Assembly: GCF_024347395.1 (NCBI RefSeq)
Contig: NZ_AP025473.1
Coordinates: forward strand, 620,001 to 684,000
Length of the DNA stretch: 64,000 nucleotides
Origin: Vibrio cortegadensis
GTDB lineage: Bacteria; Pseudomonadota; Gammaproteobacteria; Enterobacterales; Vibrionaceae
Direction: 5' to 3'
Position 1 is the first letter of the stretch. Every line of letters begins with the position of its first letter. A model generated the notes under the pieces. That model ran no database searches. It saw nothing but the letters and a program-made list of their open reading frames with translations, and was not told the DNA's origin. This document shows, piece after piece, positions 53,999 to 63,119 of the stretch. The position numbers were made by a program, and so were the translations under genes.

Positions 53999-54409
53999 TT
54001 ATTCTGGTTGGGAAGCGGCGGCATAAACGACAAATTCAACCAGCATTTCTTCACGAGCTAACCCTGCAACGACAATCGCAGCGCGGTTTGGATAGGGGGC
54101 ATTAAAATGCTCAGCATAAATACGATTAACGGTTTGAAGGTATTCACGGTCAGTGACGTAAATCAGCACTTGCAGAACAGAATCTAATGATTCGCCTGCG
54201 CATTCCAATGTGTGAATAAGGTTGTTAAAGGTTTGACGGGTTTGAGCTTCAATACCTCCTTCCACTACCGCTCCTGTATCGTCGATAGGAATTTGTGCGG
54301 TATAAAGTGTGCCGTTATTAACTACAGCCCATTCTAGTGGTGCTTTTGATGCAAAAAGAGAGGTCTTAACTGGGTGCTTTTTATTTTGAGTGCTCACGGT
54401 CTTATCCAA
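53999..54409 (-). CDS. RidA-family reactive imine deaminase
   Basis: This is a 136-residue RidA/YjgF protein, which hydrolyses reactive enamine or imine intermediates. The family's Arg in PNRAAIVVAGLAREEMLVEFV and the upstream LNNLIHTLECAGESLDSVLQ-like helix are visible. TTG 54409 gives the frame start; GTG 54397 is an alternative. It is the first gene of the operon opposite a LysR gene. Its presence suggests an amino-acid oxidation or dehydration step producing imines in the pathway. Confidence 0.88.
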   Translation of the reverse strand: MDKTVSTQNKKHPVKTSLFASKAPLEWAVVNNGTLYTAQIPIDDTGAVVEGGIEAQTRQTFNNLIHTLECAGESLDSVLQVLIYVTDREYLQTVNRIYAEHFNAPYPNRAAIVVAGLAREEMLVEFVVYAAASQPE

Positions 54410-54553
54410 CTTTGTAACAACTATGTTTCAATGTGGTTAAATATTGCCCGTTGACACTTGATAAATCTAACGGTAAATTTTGTGCATTTGATAAATAAAA
54501 CTTATCACCTTGCTTGGAGTGAGGAATATAAAGGGCTGTAGGGAGATGGGCAG

Positions 54554-55450
54554 ATGAGTATTAAGCTACAACAATTAAAACATTTTGCTTTAGTTGTCGA
54601 AGAAGGAGGGTTCCGCGCCGCTTCTAAACGTGCAAATCGATCTCAAGCAGCACTTTCGACCTCAATCAAAGAGCTTGAGAAAATTTTGGGGCAATCACTT
54701 TTTGAATCGGGCAATAAATCAACGTTGACGCCTTTTGGAGAAATATGCGTACCCAAAATCACCCAATTTTTGAATGTGTATAGCGCGTTAGATAATGATT
54801 TACGTGCCGCCGCAGCAGGGCAACAAGGGCGGGTTAGGATCGCCAGCGTGCCTTCGGTTGCAGCGAAACTGATTCCGAGTGTGCTTGGGGCTTTTTGTGA
54901 AAAGTATCCCAATGTGGAGGTGAGCCTTGTCGACGATAATGCGGCTGGAGTAGAAGCAAGGTTATTGTCAGGAGAGGTTGATGTCGCACTCGGCAATAGC
55001 TCTCATTTAGATGATGGTGCGATTGATTTCACACCTTTGATATCCGATCCCATTGGGGTGGTGTGTTTGAGAGATAACCCTATCGCTGCTCAAAGTGATG
55101 GAATTGAATGGCATACATTGTTGAAACAGCCGTTCATCCGCAATGGTACGTGCACGCTTCTTGACCCTACACCAGCTCGGGCGTTAAGTGAGCAAGCACT
55201 CTATTCCGTAGAAAATATTACCTCTCTGTTCTCTGTATTAGAGCTTGGAATTGGAGTAACGACCTTACCTAAATTGGCATTCCCTACCAATGAAACAAGG
55301 TTAGTGTGGATCCCATTAATTGATCCCCCACTTAAACGTCAAATTGGAATATTTCGATTGGCGGATCGAACCATCTCCCCCCAGGCTCAAGCTTTTCATG
55401 ATCTATGTCTGCAATATTTAAATTATACGGATGATGCTGAACTCAATTAG
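54554..55450 (+). CDS. LysR-family regulator of the catabolic operon
   Basis: This is a 298-residue LysR regulator. The winged helix reads FRAASKRANRSQAALSTSI then LEKILGQSLFESG, and the effector domain follows from ~90. It is divergent from the RidA gene across 144 bases, the classic LysR arrangement, so it most likely controls the six-gene operon by its substrate or an intermediate. Confidence 0.88.
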   Translation: MSIKLQQLKHFALVVEEGGFRAASKRANRSQAALSTSIKELEKILGQSLFESGNKSTLTPFGEICVPKITQFLNVYSALDNDLRAAAAGQQGRVRIASVPSVAAKLIPSVLGAFCEKYPNVEVSLVDDNAAGVEARLLSGEVDVALGNSSHLDDGAIDFTPLISDPIGVVCLRDNPIAAQSDGIEWHTLLKQPFIRNGTCTLLDPTPARALSEQALYSVENITSLFSVLELGIGVTTLPKLAFPTNETRLVWIPLIDPPLKRQIGIFRLADRTISPQAQAFHDLCLQYLNYTDDAELN

Positions 55451-55496
55451 CTTTGAATCGGAGACAGTTTGGTTAATCAGCTTCCTGAAATGAAAA

Positions 55497-55525
55497 ATCA
55501 GCCAATGCGATGAACATTGGCTGAT
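55497..55525. terminator. bidirectional terminator
   Basis: ATCAGCCAATG pairs with CATTGGCTGAT around CGATGAA, followed by a T-rich stretch. It lies between the LysR gene and the convergent ABC permease gene. Confidence 0.85.
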
Positions 55526-55555
55526 CTTTATTTATATCTAGATGAGAACAGGCGA

Positions 55556-56413
55556 TTAGTGACCTGAGAATAAGCCTTTAAGAGATGGCTCATTAGTTTT
55601 ACTCAGCATTAAACTGACCGCTAATCCTCCAGCACCGAGTGCGTAGTAAACCACTAAGTTAACGATTCCTGCCTCCGTGAAACCGCTAAAAGGATTTGGC
55701 GAGAGCGCTTTCAAAGGAATAGACAGAACAGCATTGAAAAACTCACTGATTCCATGAAAACCAAACAGATAAACCGATAGCCATGTGAGGGCATAACCAC
55801 CTACGACCATGACTAGGACAGGGGAGCCGACAACTTGTGAAATCATTAGGGTTATGCAAGCTAAAGGTAGAAGCGCTAATGCAACAACGACCATTCTGGC
55901 TAAGAAACCTAACCAATTAAACAACACATAAAATACGGATTCTTGGTTTATAAGAAGCGAGAGTTGTTGATCACTGACTTGGTTGATAACCCACAGTGAT
56001 AGATCTGCCGCAAGCACGAGTGTTGAACAGATAACGGGGATGACCAATAGTCCAAATACGAGCTTAACGATATGGGTGGTTAAGTGCGAAACGGGCATGC
56101 TACGCCAGAACATGGAGCTACCTTCTTGGCGCTCTTTTCTCAGCGTTTTAGGTAGGTACAAAGACGACAATACGAGAGAGACTAGCCCAGCAGCAGAAGC
56201 GATGAAGAGGTTTATATTTGAAGCAAAACCTTGGTGAATGTCACTGATGTCGCCACTAACTTGCATTTCGTAGAATAAGTTGCCTTGGATGTTAGTGTTC
56301 ATTAATAAGCTGATAAAAATCAGAAAACCACATGCCAAAATAAACAGAGGAACGCGCGTGATCATCTTATGCTCAATCAGCTCTTTTTCGATCATATAAA
56401 AACTTGAATGCAT
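55556..56413 (-). CDS. ABC transporter permease (YtrC/D-like)
   Basis: This is a 285-residue permease with six predicted helices. It has no extracytoplasmic binding domain. It shares one base with the ATPase gene upstream (stop/ATG overlap) and forms with it and a GntR regulator the YtrA-type unit, which in Gram-positive and Vibrio relatives responds to cell-wall-active compounds. Substrate unknown. Confidence 0.75.
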   Translation of the reverse strand: MHSSFYMIEKELIEHKMITRVPLFILACGFLIFISLLMNTNIQGNLFYEMQVSGDISDIHQGFASNINLFIASAAGLVSLVLSSLYLPKTLRKERQEGSSMFWRSMPVSHLTTHIVKLVFGLLVIPVICSTLVLAADLSLWVINQVSDQQLSLLINQESVFYVLFNWLGFLARMVVVALALLPLACITLMISQVVGSPVLVMVVGGYALTWLSVYLFGFHGISEFFNAVLSIPLKALSPNPFSGFTEAGIVNLVVYYALGAGGLAVSLMLSKTNEPSLKGLFSGH

Positions 56414-57321
56414 TACGCTTCCTCTCTTTGCAGAGCAATAAATAAATCCGCTAAATTGGCAGTATGAATATCGCCTAAATTAGCCACTTGGGTTTTGTAT
56501 TCTGCTTTCAGTAACCATTTCATTGAACCTAATCCGGCTTGGCTCGAAAGTGGTTTCAGTTTGCGAATATCATCATTGTGGATGTTGCTTGCGTCGAGAA
56601 TGAAGTAGTTCTCACCGACATTTTCCATACTATCTTGCAGCACGGCTTTCCCATTTTTTAGGATCAAAACATCGGTAAGCAGATGTTCTATTTCAGAAAC
56701 TTCATGACTCGCGATGATCAGTGTGCGTTCACCATCGTGAAACCATTCAAGCAAATGACGGTAAAAAGTATCGCGGTAGAGAAGGTCAAGGCCAAGAGTC
56801 GGTTCGTCGAGAATGAGCACTTTGGTGTCGGTTGCAATCACAACAGCGAGATGCAGTTGAACTTTCATCCCTTTTGATAGGCTTTTGATTTTGCTAGAGG
56901 GTTTGATCTCTGTTTTGGTTAATGTTGCTTTGGCTTTTTTAATATCAAAGCTTGGATGTACGCCTGATGTATATTTGAGTAGCTGTGCCACACTCATCCA
57001 GTCTGGCAGTACATTCACATCAGAAATATAGGCAAGATGCTCCATAAGCTTTGCGTGTTGATCAATGGGATGGCAACCATTAACAGAGATCTCACCTTGG
57101 TAACGGTGAGCGCCAAGCAGTGCATTAATTAATGTCGATTTTCCTGCGCCATTGTGACCGAGTAGGCCTAATACTTGTCCTGCATGCAGTTCAAAGCTTA
57201 CATCGTGCAGTGCATTGTTGCTGCTCTTAGAAGCATTGCTTTTAGATACAGGGTTCTTGGAAATATAGCTATTAGAAACATAGCTTTTAGAAACGTGCAG
57301 TACACTTACTAAAGGATTCAT
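56413..57321 (-). CDS. ABC transporter ATP-binding protein with repetitive N-terminal insert
   Basis: This is a 302-residue ATPase. Walker A is GHNGAGKST (~54-62), the signature is LSKGMKVQL, and Walker B is VLILDEPTLGLD. The ligand-specific end is short. Residues ~9-34, between MNPLVSVLHV and the conserved DVSFELHAG, are a run of SK/SY/SN repeats that is not part of the usual fold. It overlaps the GntR gene by four bases and the permease gene by one. Confidence 0.88.
   Translation of the reverse strand: MNPLVSVLHVSKSYVSNSYISKNPVSKSNASKSSNNALHDVSFELHAGQVLGLLGHNGAGKSTLINALLGAHRYQGEISVNGCHPIDQHAKLMEHLAYISDVNVLPDWMSVAQLLKYTSGVHPSFDIKKAKATLTKTEIKPSSKIKSLSKGMKVQLHLAVVIATDTKVLILDEPTLGLDLLYRDTFYRHLLEWFHDGERTLIIASHEVSEIEHLLTDVLILKNGKAVLQDSMENVGENYFILDASNIHNDDIRKLKPLSSQAGLGSMKWLLKAEYKTQVANLGDIHTANLADLFIALQREEA
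57226..57300 (-). repeat. short tandem repeats in the ABC ATPase gene
   Basis: Four to five copies of a 15-18-base unit (AGAAACATAGCTATT type) occur in the first codons of the ATPase gene, giving the SK-rich insert. They look like a replication-slippage product within the reading frame. Confidence 0.6.
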
Positions 57322-57689
57322 TTTTCACCTGTCATGTGCTGTTTTAGCTGTTGTACGAATTCATCTAAGGGCATATCAATTTGTTTTAACGTTGCCGCAA
57401 TCGTCGGGATCTGTTGTTCAAAAAAATCTGATTTTTGTCTCTCTTTTAAAGTCTTTAATGCCCCCAAAGCGACAAACATCCCTTGCCCACGTCTTTTTTC
57501 GACCAACCCTTCATCGACAAGGAGTTGATAGCCTTTCATTACGGTTAAGTGATTGATCTTTAAATCGGCCGCCACGGTTCTTACTGATGGAAGCGGTTGT
57601 TCCTCTAACCAAATACCTTGCAGAATTTGCTCAGTAATCCTTTCACTTAACTGACGAAAGATTGGCTGATTATCATGCCAGTCCGTCAT
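57318..57689 (-). CDS. GntR-family regulator (YtrA subfamily)
   Basis: This is a 123-residue regulator. The winged helix includes PLPSVRTVAADLKINHLTVMK then RRGQGMFV, the YtrA type with a short helical tail and no effector domain. It is the first gene of the ABC unit and overlaps the ATPase gene by four bases (ATGA). It probably represses its own operon and responds to an antibiotic-like signal; the sequence does not name it. Confidence 0.85.
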   Translation of the reverse strand: MTDWHDNQPIFRQLSERITEQILQGIWLEEQPLPSVRTVAADLKINHLTVMKGYQLLVDEGLVEKRRGQGMFVALGALKTLKERQKSDFFEQQIPTIAATLKQIDMPLDEFVQQLKQHMTGEK

Positions 57690-57856
57690 TTCTTACCTCT
57701 GCGTAATCGCGTGATTAACTTGGTTGGTGTTATATGTAAGTATAACACTATACCTGTAACGCTTAATTGCAAGCTATTTTTTGAAGAAAGATAGTTAGTG
57801 AGTCAACGCTGTGGTGTAGGGGAGATGATAACTTGATCAGTTTTTAGAGTAGTAAG

Positions 57857-57888
57857 AAGCAGAACCCTAAAGCTTGAGGCTTCTGCTT
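57857..57888 (-). terminator. terminator of the acetyltransferase gene
   Basis: AAGCAGAA pairs with TTCTGCTT around a 16-base loop that itself contains an imperfect hairpin. It lies ~30 bases past the stop on the minus strand. Confidence 0.65.
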
Positions 57889-57917
57889 TTATTGTCTGGA
57901 ATATTGCGATTCAGTGG

Positions 57918-58469
57918 TTAGTAGTTAGCCGAAGGTTGTTGGTCGCGGCTGAGCCCATAGATGGCGTGATCAACAATGCGACCATTGAGGTTTTCATTGC
58001 GGCTGATGATTCCTTCTAACTTAAAGCCAAGACGTTCGCACAGAGCTCGGCTCGGTTTGTTTCCTTCGGCAGCAGAAATCTCGATTTTTTGCATATCAAG
58101 CTCATCGAAAGCGATACTAATTAGCTTTTTGACCACTCGACTCATGATTCCCTTGCCTTGCTCATCTTGAGACAACCAGTAACCAATGGTCACTTTTTGT
58201 AAGTCATGGTCAATACTATTAAAGCTGGTGTTTCCGACTAACCGATCCTGATACCAAACCGCGCAAGTCATGGACTTTCCTTCAGCGTAATCGTGGAGAG
58301 AGCGTTGAATGAAAATACGAAAGTCTTGTTCACTCTGGCAGTGAGGAGGCCAAGCGAGCCACTGAGATAAATACTCTTTCTGGCTGCAAGCAATATCAGA
58401 ATAGTGTGAAGCGAAGGATTCTTGTACGAGTGCTAATTCTAATTCATCATCAATTTTTAGGCTAAACAT
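57918..58469 (-). CDS. RimJ/RimL-type GNAT acetyltransferase
   Basis: This is a 183-residue N-acetyltransferase. The acetyl-CoA loop QDEQGKGIMSRVVKK (~120-134) and the C-terminal ALCERLGFKLEG (~158-169) are typical of the RimL/YdaF branch, which acetylate protein N-termini or small amines. It stands alone. The substrate is not shown. Confidence 0.85.
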   Translation of the reverse strand: MFSLKIDDELELALVQESFASHYSDIACSQKEYLSQWLAWPPHCQSEQDFRIFIQRSLHDYAEGKSMTCAVWYQDRLVGNTSFNSIDHDLQKVTIGYWLSQDEQGKGIMSRVVKKLISIAFDELDMQKIEISAAEGNKPSRALCERLGFKLEGIISRNENLNGRIVDHAIYGLSRDQQPSANY

Positions 58470-58590
58470 GGCTTCCCTTAACTATTCATTATTGAATAAT
58501 TCAAGCTAACAGGAAGCCAGTTATTTTTCTACTATCTTGATAAAATTTAAATTAAACAGACAGTTGATGGCATTTTACTGAGTGCTAACT

Positions 58591-59262
58591 TTACTTCTTA
58601 TTGATGAAATCTTTAAAGCGGGCTTGGGTGTCAGCATCAGCTTTGCTGTACCAAAAATGCAGCATTTCTTCAGCAGTACTGTCAATTTGTGGTTGCTCCG
58701 CTTGTGTTACAACGACTGGTTTTGTCGCGGTTTCTGTCTTTGCTTTTGGAAGCGTCACGACAGTGGTGACAACACCGATAGAAGCAATGCCTCCGGCACG
58801 GTTATAATCCTCTGATTCACGAACATAGTTACGACCAAGTTGCATGCCGTCTTTTTTCAGCTTGTCGGTTTTAATTGAAATGGTTTCGCCTTTCTCGTCG
58901 ATCAACGACCACTCCATGTTTCCGATTTCACGTTCTGCTTCACGTTCAGTTCGGTATTTTGGAAGGACAAAGTCTAATTTTGTATTCGCTTCATCAAAAG
59001 TGACGATATAAACATCGCTGCTCACACTATTGCGTTCATTCCCTTTGTCAAAATAGGGCTCAAAGCGGAAAACGATCTGGTTTTGTCCATCTTCTAAAGT
59101 TGCACTGGTCACCGAAGAGAAGAAACTTCCTGAGGTTTGTGGCTTTTCCATATTGACGGCTAAGAGAGTGACGTCAGAAGGAAGATTTAAGGTTACGTCG
59201 GCTAGTGCAAAATGGCTAGTGGCGATAAGAAGTGCAGCTGAGATAGGCTTAAGAATGTTCAT
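58591..59262 (-). CDS. DUF2057/YccT-like secreted protein
   Basis: This is a 223-residue protein with a signal peptide (cleavage after FALA, residue ~21). The body DVTLNLPSDVTLLAVN and FRFEPYFDKG matches the YccT/DUF2057 family, whose E. coli member CsgI inhibits curli assembly. ATG 59262 is used; a TTG at 59268 is better spaced from GGAA and is possible. It stands alone. Confidence 0.8.
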   Translation of the reverse strand: MNILKPISAALLIATSHFALADVTLNLPSDVTLLAVNMEKPQTSGSFFSSVTSATLEDGQNQIVFRFEPYFDKGNERNSVSSDVYIVTFDEANTKLDFVLPKYRTEREAEREIGNMEWSLIDEKGETISIKTDKLKKDGMQLGRNYVRESEDYNRAGGIASIGVVTTVVTLPKAKTETATKPVVVTQAEQPQIDSTAEEMLHFWYSKADADTQARFKDFINKK

Positions 59263-59397
59263 ATCCAATATTATTCCGTTTCAATAACTTATGATCGCTC
59301 TCAGCCTGCCTCGTAAAATGAGTGAATGCAATGATCAGGCTTGGAAATTGCCGCGAATAAGTGAAAAATTTACACAAGGCTGACCAAGAGAGCCTGA

Positions 59398-60141
59398 CTA
59401 AGAATTAAACACCACCCGTAACACGCTGAAACTCGCAATGACCACCAATAAACCAATAGTGACGGGTTTGAACTTTGCTGCGCCATATTTATCAAATAGT
59501 TTCGTTCCAACGGCTCCGCCAAACATGCTGCTTGGTAATAGAGCAAGGGTAAGAATTACGGTATTCCAATCGACTAAGCCAGCGACACTCGCAGAGATAA
59601 AAGCAGTCGAATCAGCTAGCACAAAGAAAGCGATTAAACAGGCTCTTGCCACGATAGGTGAGAATGGACTGGCTAATGCGTGAGTGCCAATGGGTGGGCC
59701 AGACATGGAAGCCGCACCATTCATGATTCCGGCTAAACTGCCTAAAATGAGAGGAGCAACTCGACTCTTTTTCGAATACTGAAAACCGCGCTGGATCATG
59801 AAAGCAGAAGCAAAAATGAAACCGCTGATGATTAGGATGATGGTTTGCTGATCAACCGAAGTGAGCAGCAATAGCCCTACCGGAGTAAACACAAGGCAAG
59901 GAATAAAAACGTGTGCGACCCAAGACCAATCCACCGACCTTCTGACTTTCGGGAGCAGTTGAATATTACCTAGGCAGTCGATAAGCATAAATACCGGAAC
60001 CAGTTTTATGACAGGCACAAACAGAGCACTCAAGGGCAGAGCGATAAGCGTGAAACCGAAGCCAGAGAAGCCGCGGACAATCGCCGCAAAGATAAAAACA
60101 AGGATTAAAGCAAAAAAAGTGGGACTGAGAATAAGATCCAT
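59398..60141 (-). CDS. TauE/SafE-family sulfite/anion exporter
   Basis: This is a 247-residue permease with about eight helices. The two half-repeats have FSGFGFTLIALPLSALF and GIMNGAASMSGPPI, the family patterns (GxxxGxxxG-like loops). Members move sulfite or related anions out of the cell. It is divergent from the TPP riboswitch-thiD operon over 180 bases, with no clear sign of co-regulation. Confidence 0.85.
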   Translation of the reverse strand: MDLILSPTFFALILVFIFAAIVRGFSGFGFTLIALPLSALFVPVIKLVPVFMLIDCLGNIQLLPKVRRSVDWSWVAHVFIPCLVFTPVGLLLLTSVDQQTIILIISGFIFASAFMIQRGFQYSKKSRVAPLILGSLAGIMNGAASMSGPPIGTHALASPFSPIVARACLIAFFVLADSTAFISASVAGLVDWNTVILTLALLPSSMFGGAVGTKLFDKYGAAKFKPVTIGLLVVIASFSVLRVVFNS

Positions 60142-60319
60142 AAGTGAGCTCTAAAATAGCCTCTATAACAGAGAGCAAATAGTGGTTGAGATGAAGCTGG
60201 ATTGTGCGACGAGTTGCAATTATTCACAAGTTAAGTTGTTGTCAGTTTTACTTTTATATCGATACTCGTCGCTATAAACATTGCCCTTTTTAGAAAAATT
60301 GTTATTATCGCGGCTTACA

Positions 60320-60405
60320 TAGTCGGGGGGCCATTAGGCTGAGATCGCAATTGCGAGACCCGTTGAACCTGATTCAGTTAACACTGGCGTAGGGAACTAT
60401 AGTCT
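60320..60405 (+). ncRNA. TPP riboswitch (THI element)
   Basis: The conserved core CTGAGA, then ACCCGTTGAACCTGAT, then CAGTTAACACTGGCGTAGGGAA is present in order and spacing. Thiamine pyrophosphate binding would turn off the thi operon. The GAACT/AGTTCC strands at 60393 and 60453 could form the alternative pairing that hides the thiD ribosome site. Confidence 0.95.
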
Positions 60406-60480
60406 TGCTAATGATGAATCGATCCCAACATTCGTCTGTTTTTTAGCCAGAGAGTTCCTTGCATTAGTCTTGGAGCTTTT

Positions 60481-61347
60481 ATGTCACATTCTCATATATC
60501 ATCACATTCCTCTTCCCAAATATTACCTGATTCTACCACTCCGATTGTGTTGACTATTGCAGGCTCTGATAGCGGCGGTGGCGCGGGAATTCAAGCTGAT
60601 ATTAAAGCGATGTCGGCCACAGGCAGCTATTCCTGTTCGGTAATAACGGCCATTACTTCTCAAAATACACTCGGCGTTTCGGCCATTTTCCCCATTCCAA
60701 TTGATCATATTGAAACTCAGTTAGATGCGGTTTTCACCGATTTAAATGTTGTCGCTGTTAAAGTCGGGATGCTGGCTGATTCTGAAATCATTAAAACCGT
60801 TGCCGCAAAGATTAAGCAGTATCGACCACAATTTGTCGTGGTTGACCCTGTAATGGTCGCGACCAGTGGAGACTTGCTGTTAGAGAACTCAGCGATCAGT
60901 ACGCTAAAAGCAGAACTGCTTCCACTGGCTGATGTGATCACTCCAAACCTCCCAGAAGGTGCAGCTCTGATTGGTAGTTCTATTCCAACCAATGAAAATG
61001 CAATGAACTTGATGATTGCTGATCTGCGACAGTTGGGTGCGAACTCAGTACTGCTCAAAGGTGGTCATCTAGAGTGCGATGAGAATAGTAATGATTTGCT
61101 GATCTTTTCCGATCGCGTTGAGCGTTTGAGTGCAAAAAGAGTAGATACCCATAATACTCATGGCACGGGATGTACTTTATCATCGGCAATCGCTTCATAT
61201 TTAGCACAAGGTAATGATCTATTCAGTGCGGTTAAGTTGGCTAAGCAATATATATCTTTAGCCATCGCTCATGCCGATGAGTTGGATATTGGCCAAGGAC
61301 ATGGTCCAGTTCACCACTTCTTTGATGGTCATAATGATGTCCGTTAA
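60481..61347 (+). CDS. thiD: hydroxymethylpyrimidine/phosphomethylpyrimidine kinase
   Basis: This 288-residue kinase makes HMP-PP for thiamine synthesis. The glycine-rich SGGGAGIQADIKA is at ~31-43 and the C-terminal THGTGCTLSSAIA (anion hole and catalytic Cys) at ~222. GGAG lies eight bases before ATG 60481. The first ~15 residues are a Ser/His-rich extra. It starts the riboswitch-controlled thi operon and overlaps the ATPase gene that follows. Confidence 0.95.
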   Translation: MSHSHISSHSSSQILPDSTTPIVLTIAGSDSGGGAGIQADIKAMSATGSYSCSVITAITSQNTLGVSAIFPIPIDHIETQLDAVFTDLNVVAVKVGMLADSEIIKTVAAKIKQYRPQFVVVDPVMVATSGDLLLENSAISTLKAELLPLADVITPNLPEGAALIGSSIPTNENAMNLMIADLRQLGANSVLLKGGHLECDENSNDLLIFSDRVERLSAKRVDTHNTHGTGCTLSSAIASYLAQGNDLFSAVKLAKQYISLAIAHADELDIGQGHGPVHHFFDGHNDVR

Positions 61348-62182
61348 TATGCAGGACGCGCCAGCTCAAGCATCGCTTAATCGCTCGGTTCTCAGTGTTG
61401 AACCTGGGGAGTGGTTAGACATTATATCGGGCTATTTACGTTACCAAGATACTGAACAGCCCATTATTTCAGGGCTAAACATGCGCATTCCTGCAACGTT
61501 ATGGACGTGTATTTTAGGGCGCAGCGGTTGTGGGAAAAGTTCTTTACTTCGCTACCTTGCGGGGCTGTTAGAAGGTAAAGCTGAGTGGCGCGGTGAACTT
61601 AACCTCTGCGGTAACGATAAAGCCTCTCAAGCTATCGCAATTGATGGTCATATTGCGTATATGGCTCAGCAAGATCTGCTGATGCCTTGGCTGTCGGTAT
61701 TAGATAATGTGCTGCTGAGTGATAAATTTGGATCTTCAGCCTTTGAACATCAGCAAGCTAAAGCTCTAGATCTACTGAACCGAGTGGGATTAGCAGGCAA
61801 GGCTCAACTTCTGCCTCAGCAGCTATCGGGTGGTATGCGCCAGAGAGTTGCTTTAGCTCGAACTTTAATGCAAGACAAACCGATTGTGTTAATGGATGAA
61901 CCTTTCTCGGCGTTGGATGCCGTCACTCGTTATCGATTGCAAAATCTTGCATATGAGCTGCTCTCCGATAAAACAGTGGTATTGATCACTCATGATCCAC
62001 AAGAAGCGATTCGATTAGCGCATCAGTTATACATTATTCAAGGTACTCCTGCTTTTGCGCAATCATTGAACATTGCCGATATTTTGTCTGTTCCTGACTC
62101 TGAAATGCCAAGAAAGTTTGATTCCAATTGTGCTCAGTTACAGCAGTGCATTATCGATCAGTTGGAGAGTGATTATGAATAG
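61334..62182 (+). CDS. thiZ: ThiZ-like ABC ATPase for HMP-precursor uptake
   Basis: This is an ABC ATPase of ~280 residues: Walker A LGRSGCGKSSL, Q-loop, signature LSGGMRQRVALART, Walker B VLMDEPFSALD. It belongs with a ThiX permease and ThiY binding protein downstream, the HMP-precursor importer seen in Vibrio and Pasteurellaceae. The start is uncertain: ATG 61334 (overlapping thiD by 14 bases), 61337 or 61349 (two bases after the thiD stop) are all possible; the frame is open to 61271. It overlaps the permease start at 62175 by eight bases. Confidence 0.85.
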   Translation: MMSVNMQDAPAQASLNRSVLSVEPGEWLDIISGYLRYQDTEQPIISGLNMRIPATLWTCILGRSGCGKSSLLRYLAGLLEGKAEWRGELNLCGNDKASQAIAIDGHIAYMAQQDLLMPWLSVLDNVLLSDKFGSSAFEHQQAKALDLLNRVGLAGKAQLLPQQLSGGMRQRVALARTLMQDKPIVLMDEPFSALDAVTRYRLQNLAYELLSDKTVVLITHDPQEAIRLAHQLYIIQGTPAFAQSLNIADILSVPDSEMPRKFDSNCAQLQQCIIDQLESDYE

Positions 62183-62972
62183 TTCGGCTCAACTAAGATT
62201 GGTATCCAGACGTCTTCTTGATAACCGTCACCTTCCTCATCAGCTGTTGCGAATGCTGTTTTCTGGGCTGGTTATCGTTGGGCTTTGGCAAGCGATAGTG
62301 GTGATTTTTGAGACCCCTCCTTTTATTCTGCCAGCCCCGTTAGATGTTTTTAATAGCTTAATTCAACGCTCTGACGTATTGGCTAAACATACCTTCGTTA
62401 CAGCGCAAGAGATCATTTTAGGCCTACTTTTAGGGCTTTCTATGGGGTTGTTATTTGCGTTACAGATGTTGTTATTTAAACCAGTAAAACGTTGGTTACT
62501 CCCAATTCTCATTGCTAGCCAAGCCATTCCAGTATTCGCGATTGCTCCCGTTCTTATGCTGTGGCTTGGCTATGGCATTGCATCAAAAATCGTCATGGCG
62601 GCGTTGATCATTTTTTTCCCTGTGACGACATGCTGCTATGACGGATTACGTAACACTCCTGTTGGCTATCTTGATTTGGCTAAAACCATGGGCGCAACCA
62701 AATGGCAAATGTTACGCCATATTCAATTGCCTGCTTCGCTGCCTACTTTAGGTTCCGGCATTCGAGTAGCTGTGGTAATTGCCCCGATTGGCGCGGTTGC
62801 GGGAGAGTGGGTGGGATCAAGTGAAGGTTTGGGTTATCTGATGTTACAAACCAATGCTCGGATGATGATAGATGACATGTTTGCTGCACTGTTTGTGCTT
62901 TCAGCGTTGTCTGTCTCACTCTATTTCTGTGCCGATTTCATTTTGAAGAAACTGATCCCGTGGGAAGTGTGA
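62175..62972 (+). CDS. thiX: ThiX-like ABC permease for HMP-precursor uptake
   Basis: This is a 265-residue permease with six helices. The family EAA-like loop is seen at TMGATKWQMLRHIQLPASLP (~180), and the Pro-rich PPFILPAPLDV start is shared with SsuC/TauC-type permeases. GGAGAG precedes ATG 62175; the longer frame from 62073 is an overlap with thiZ. It is part of the thi operon under the TPP riboswitch. Confidence 0.88.
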   Translation: MNSSAQLRLVSRRLLDNRHLPHQLLRMLFSGLVIVGLWQAIVVIFETPPFILPAPLDVFNSLIQRSDVLAKHTFVTAQEIILGLLLGLSMGLLFALQMLLFKPVKRWLLPILIASQAIPVFAIAPVLMLWLGYGIASKIVMAALIIFFPVTTCCYDGLRNTPVGYLDLAKTMGATKWQMLRHIQLPASLPTLGSGIRVAVVIAPIGAVAGEWVGSSEGLGYLMLQTNARMMIDDMFAALFVLSALSVSLYFCADFILKKLIPWEV

Positions 62973-63119
62973 TCCCCATTATGTGCGATTCAAGGAGCGT
63001 GCATCATCGGAATATGAGCCGATAGAGCAGCGGTTTGAAAACTTATTACAACAAAAAAATGAATGAGCTAAGCCGCTCATGAATAGATTACCAATATGGA
63101 AATACAAGAAGGAAAAACA

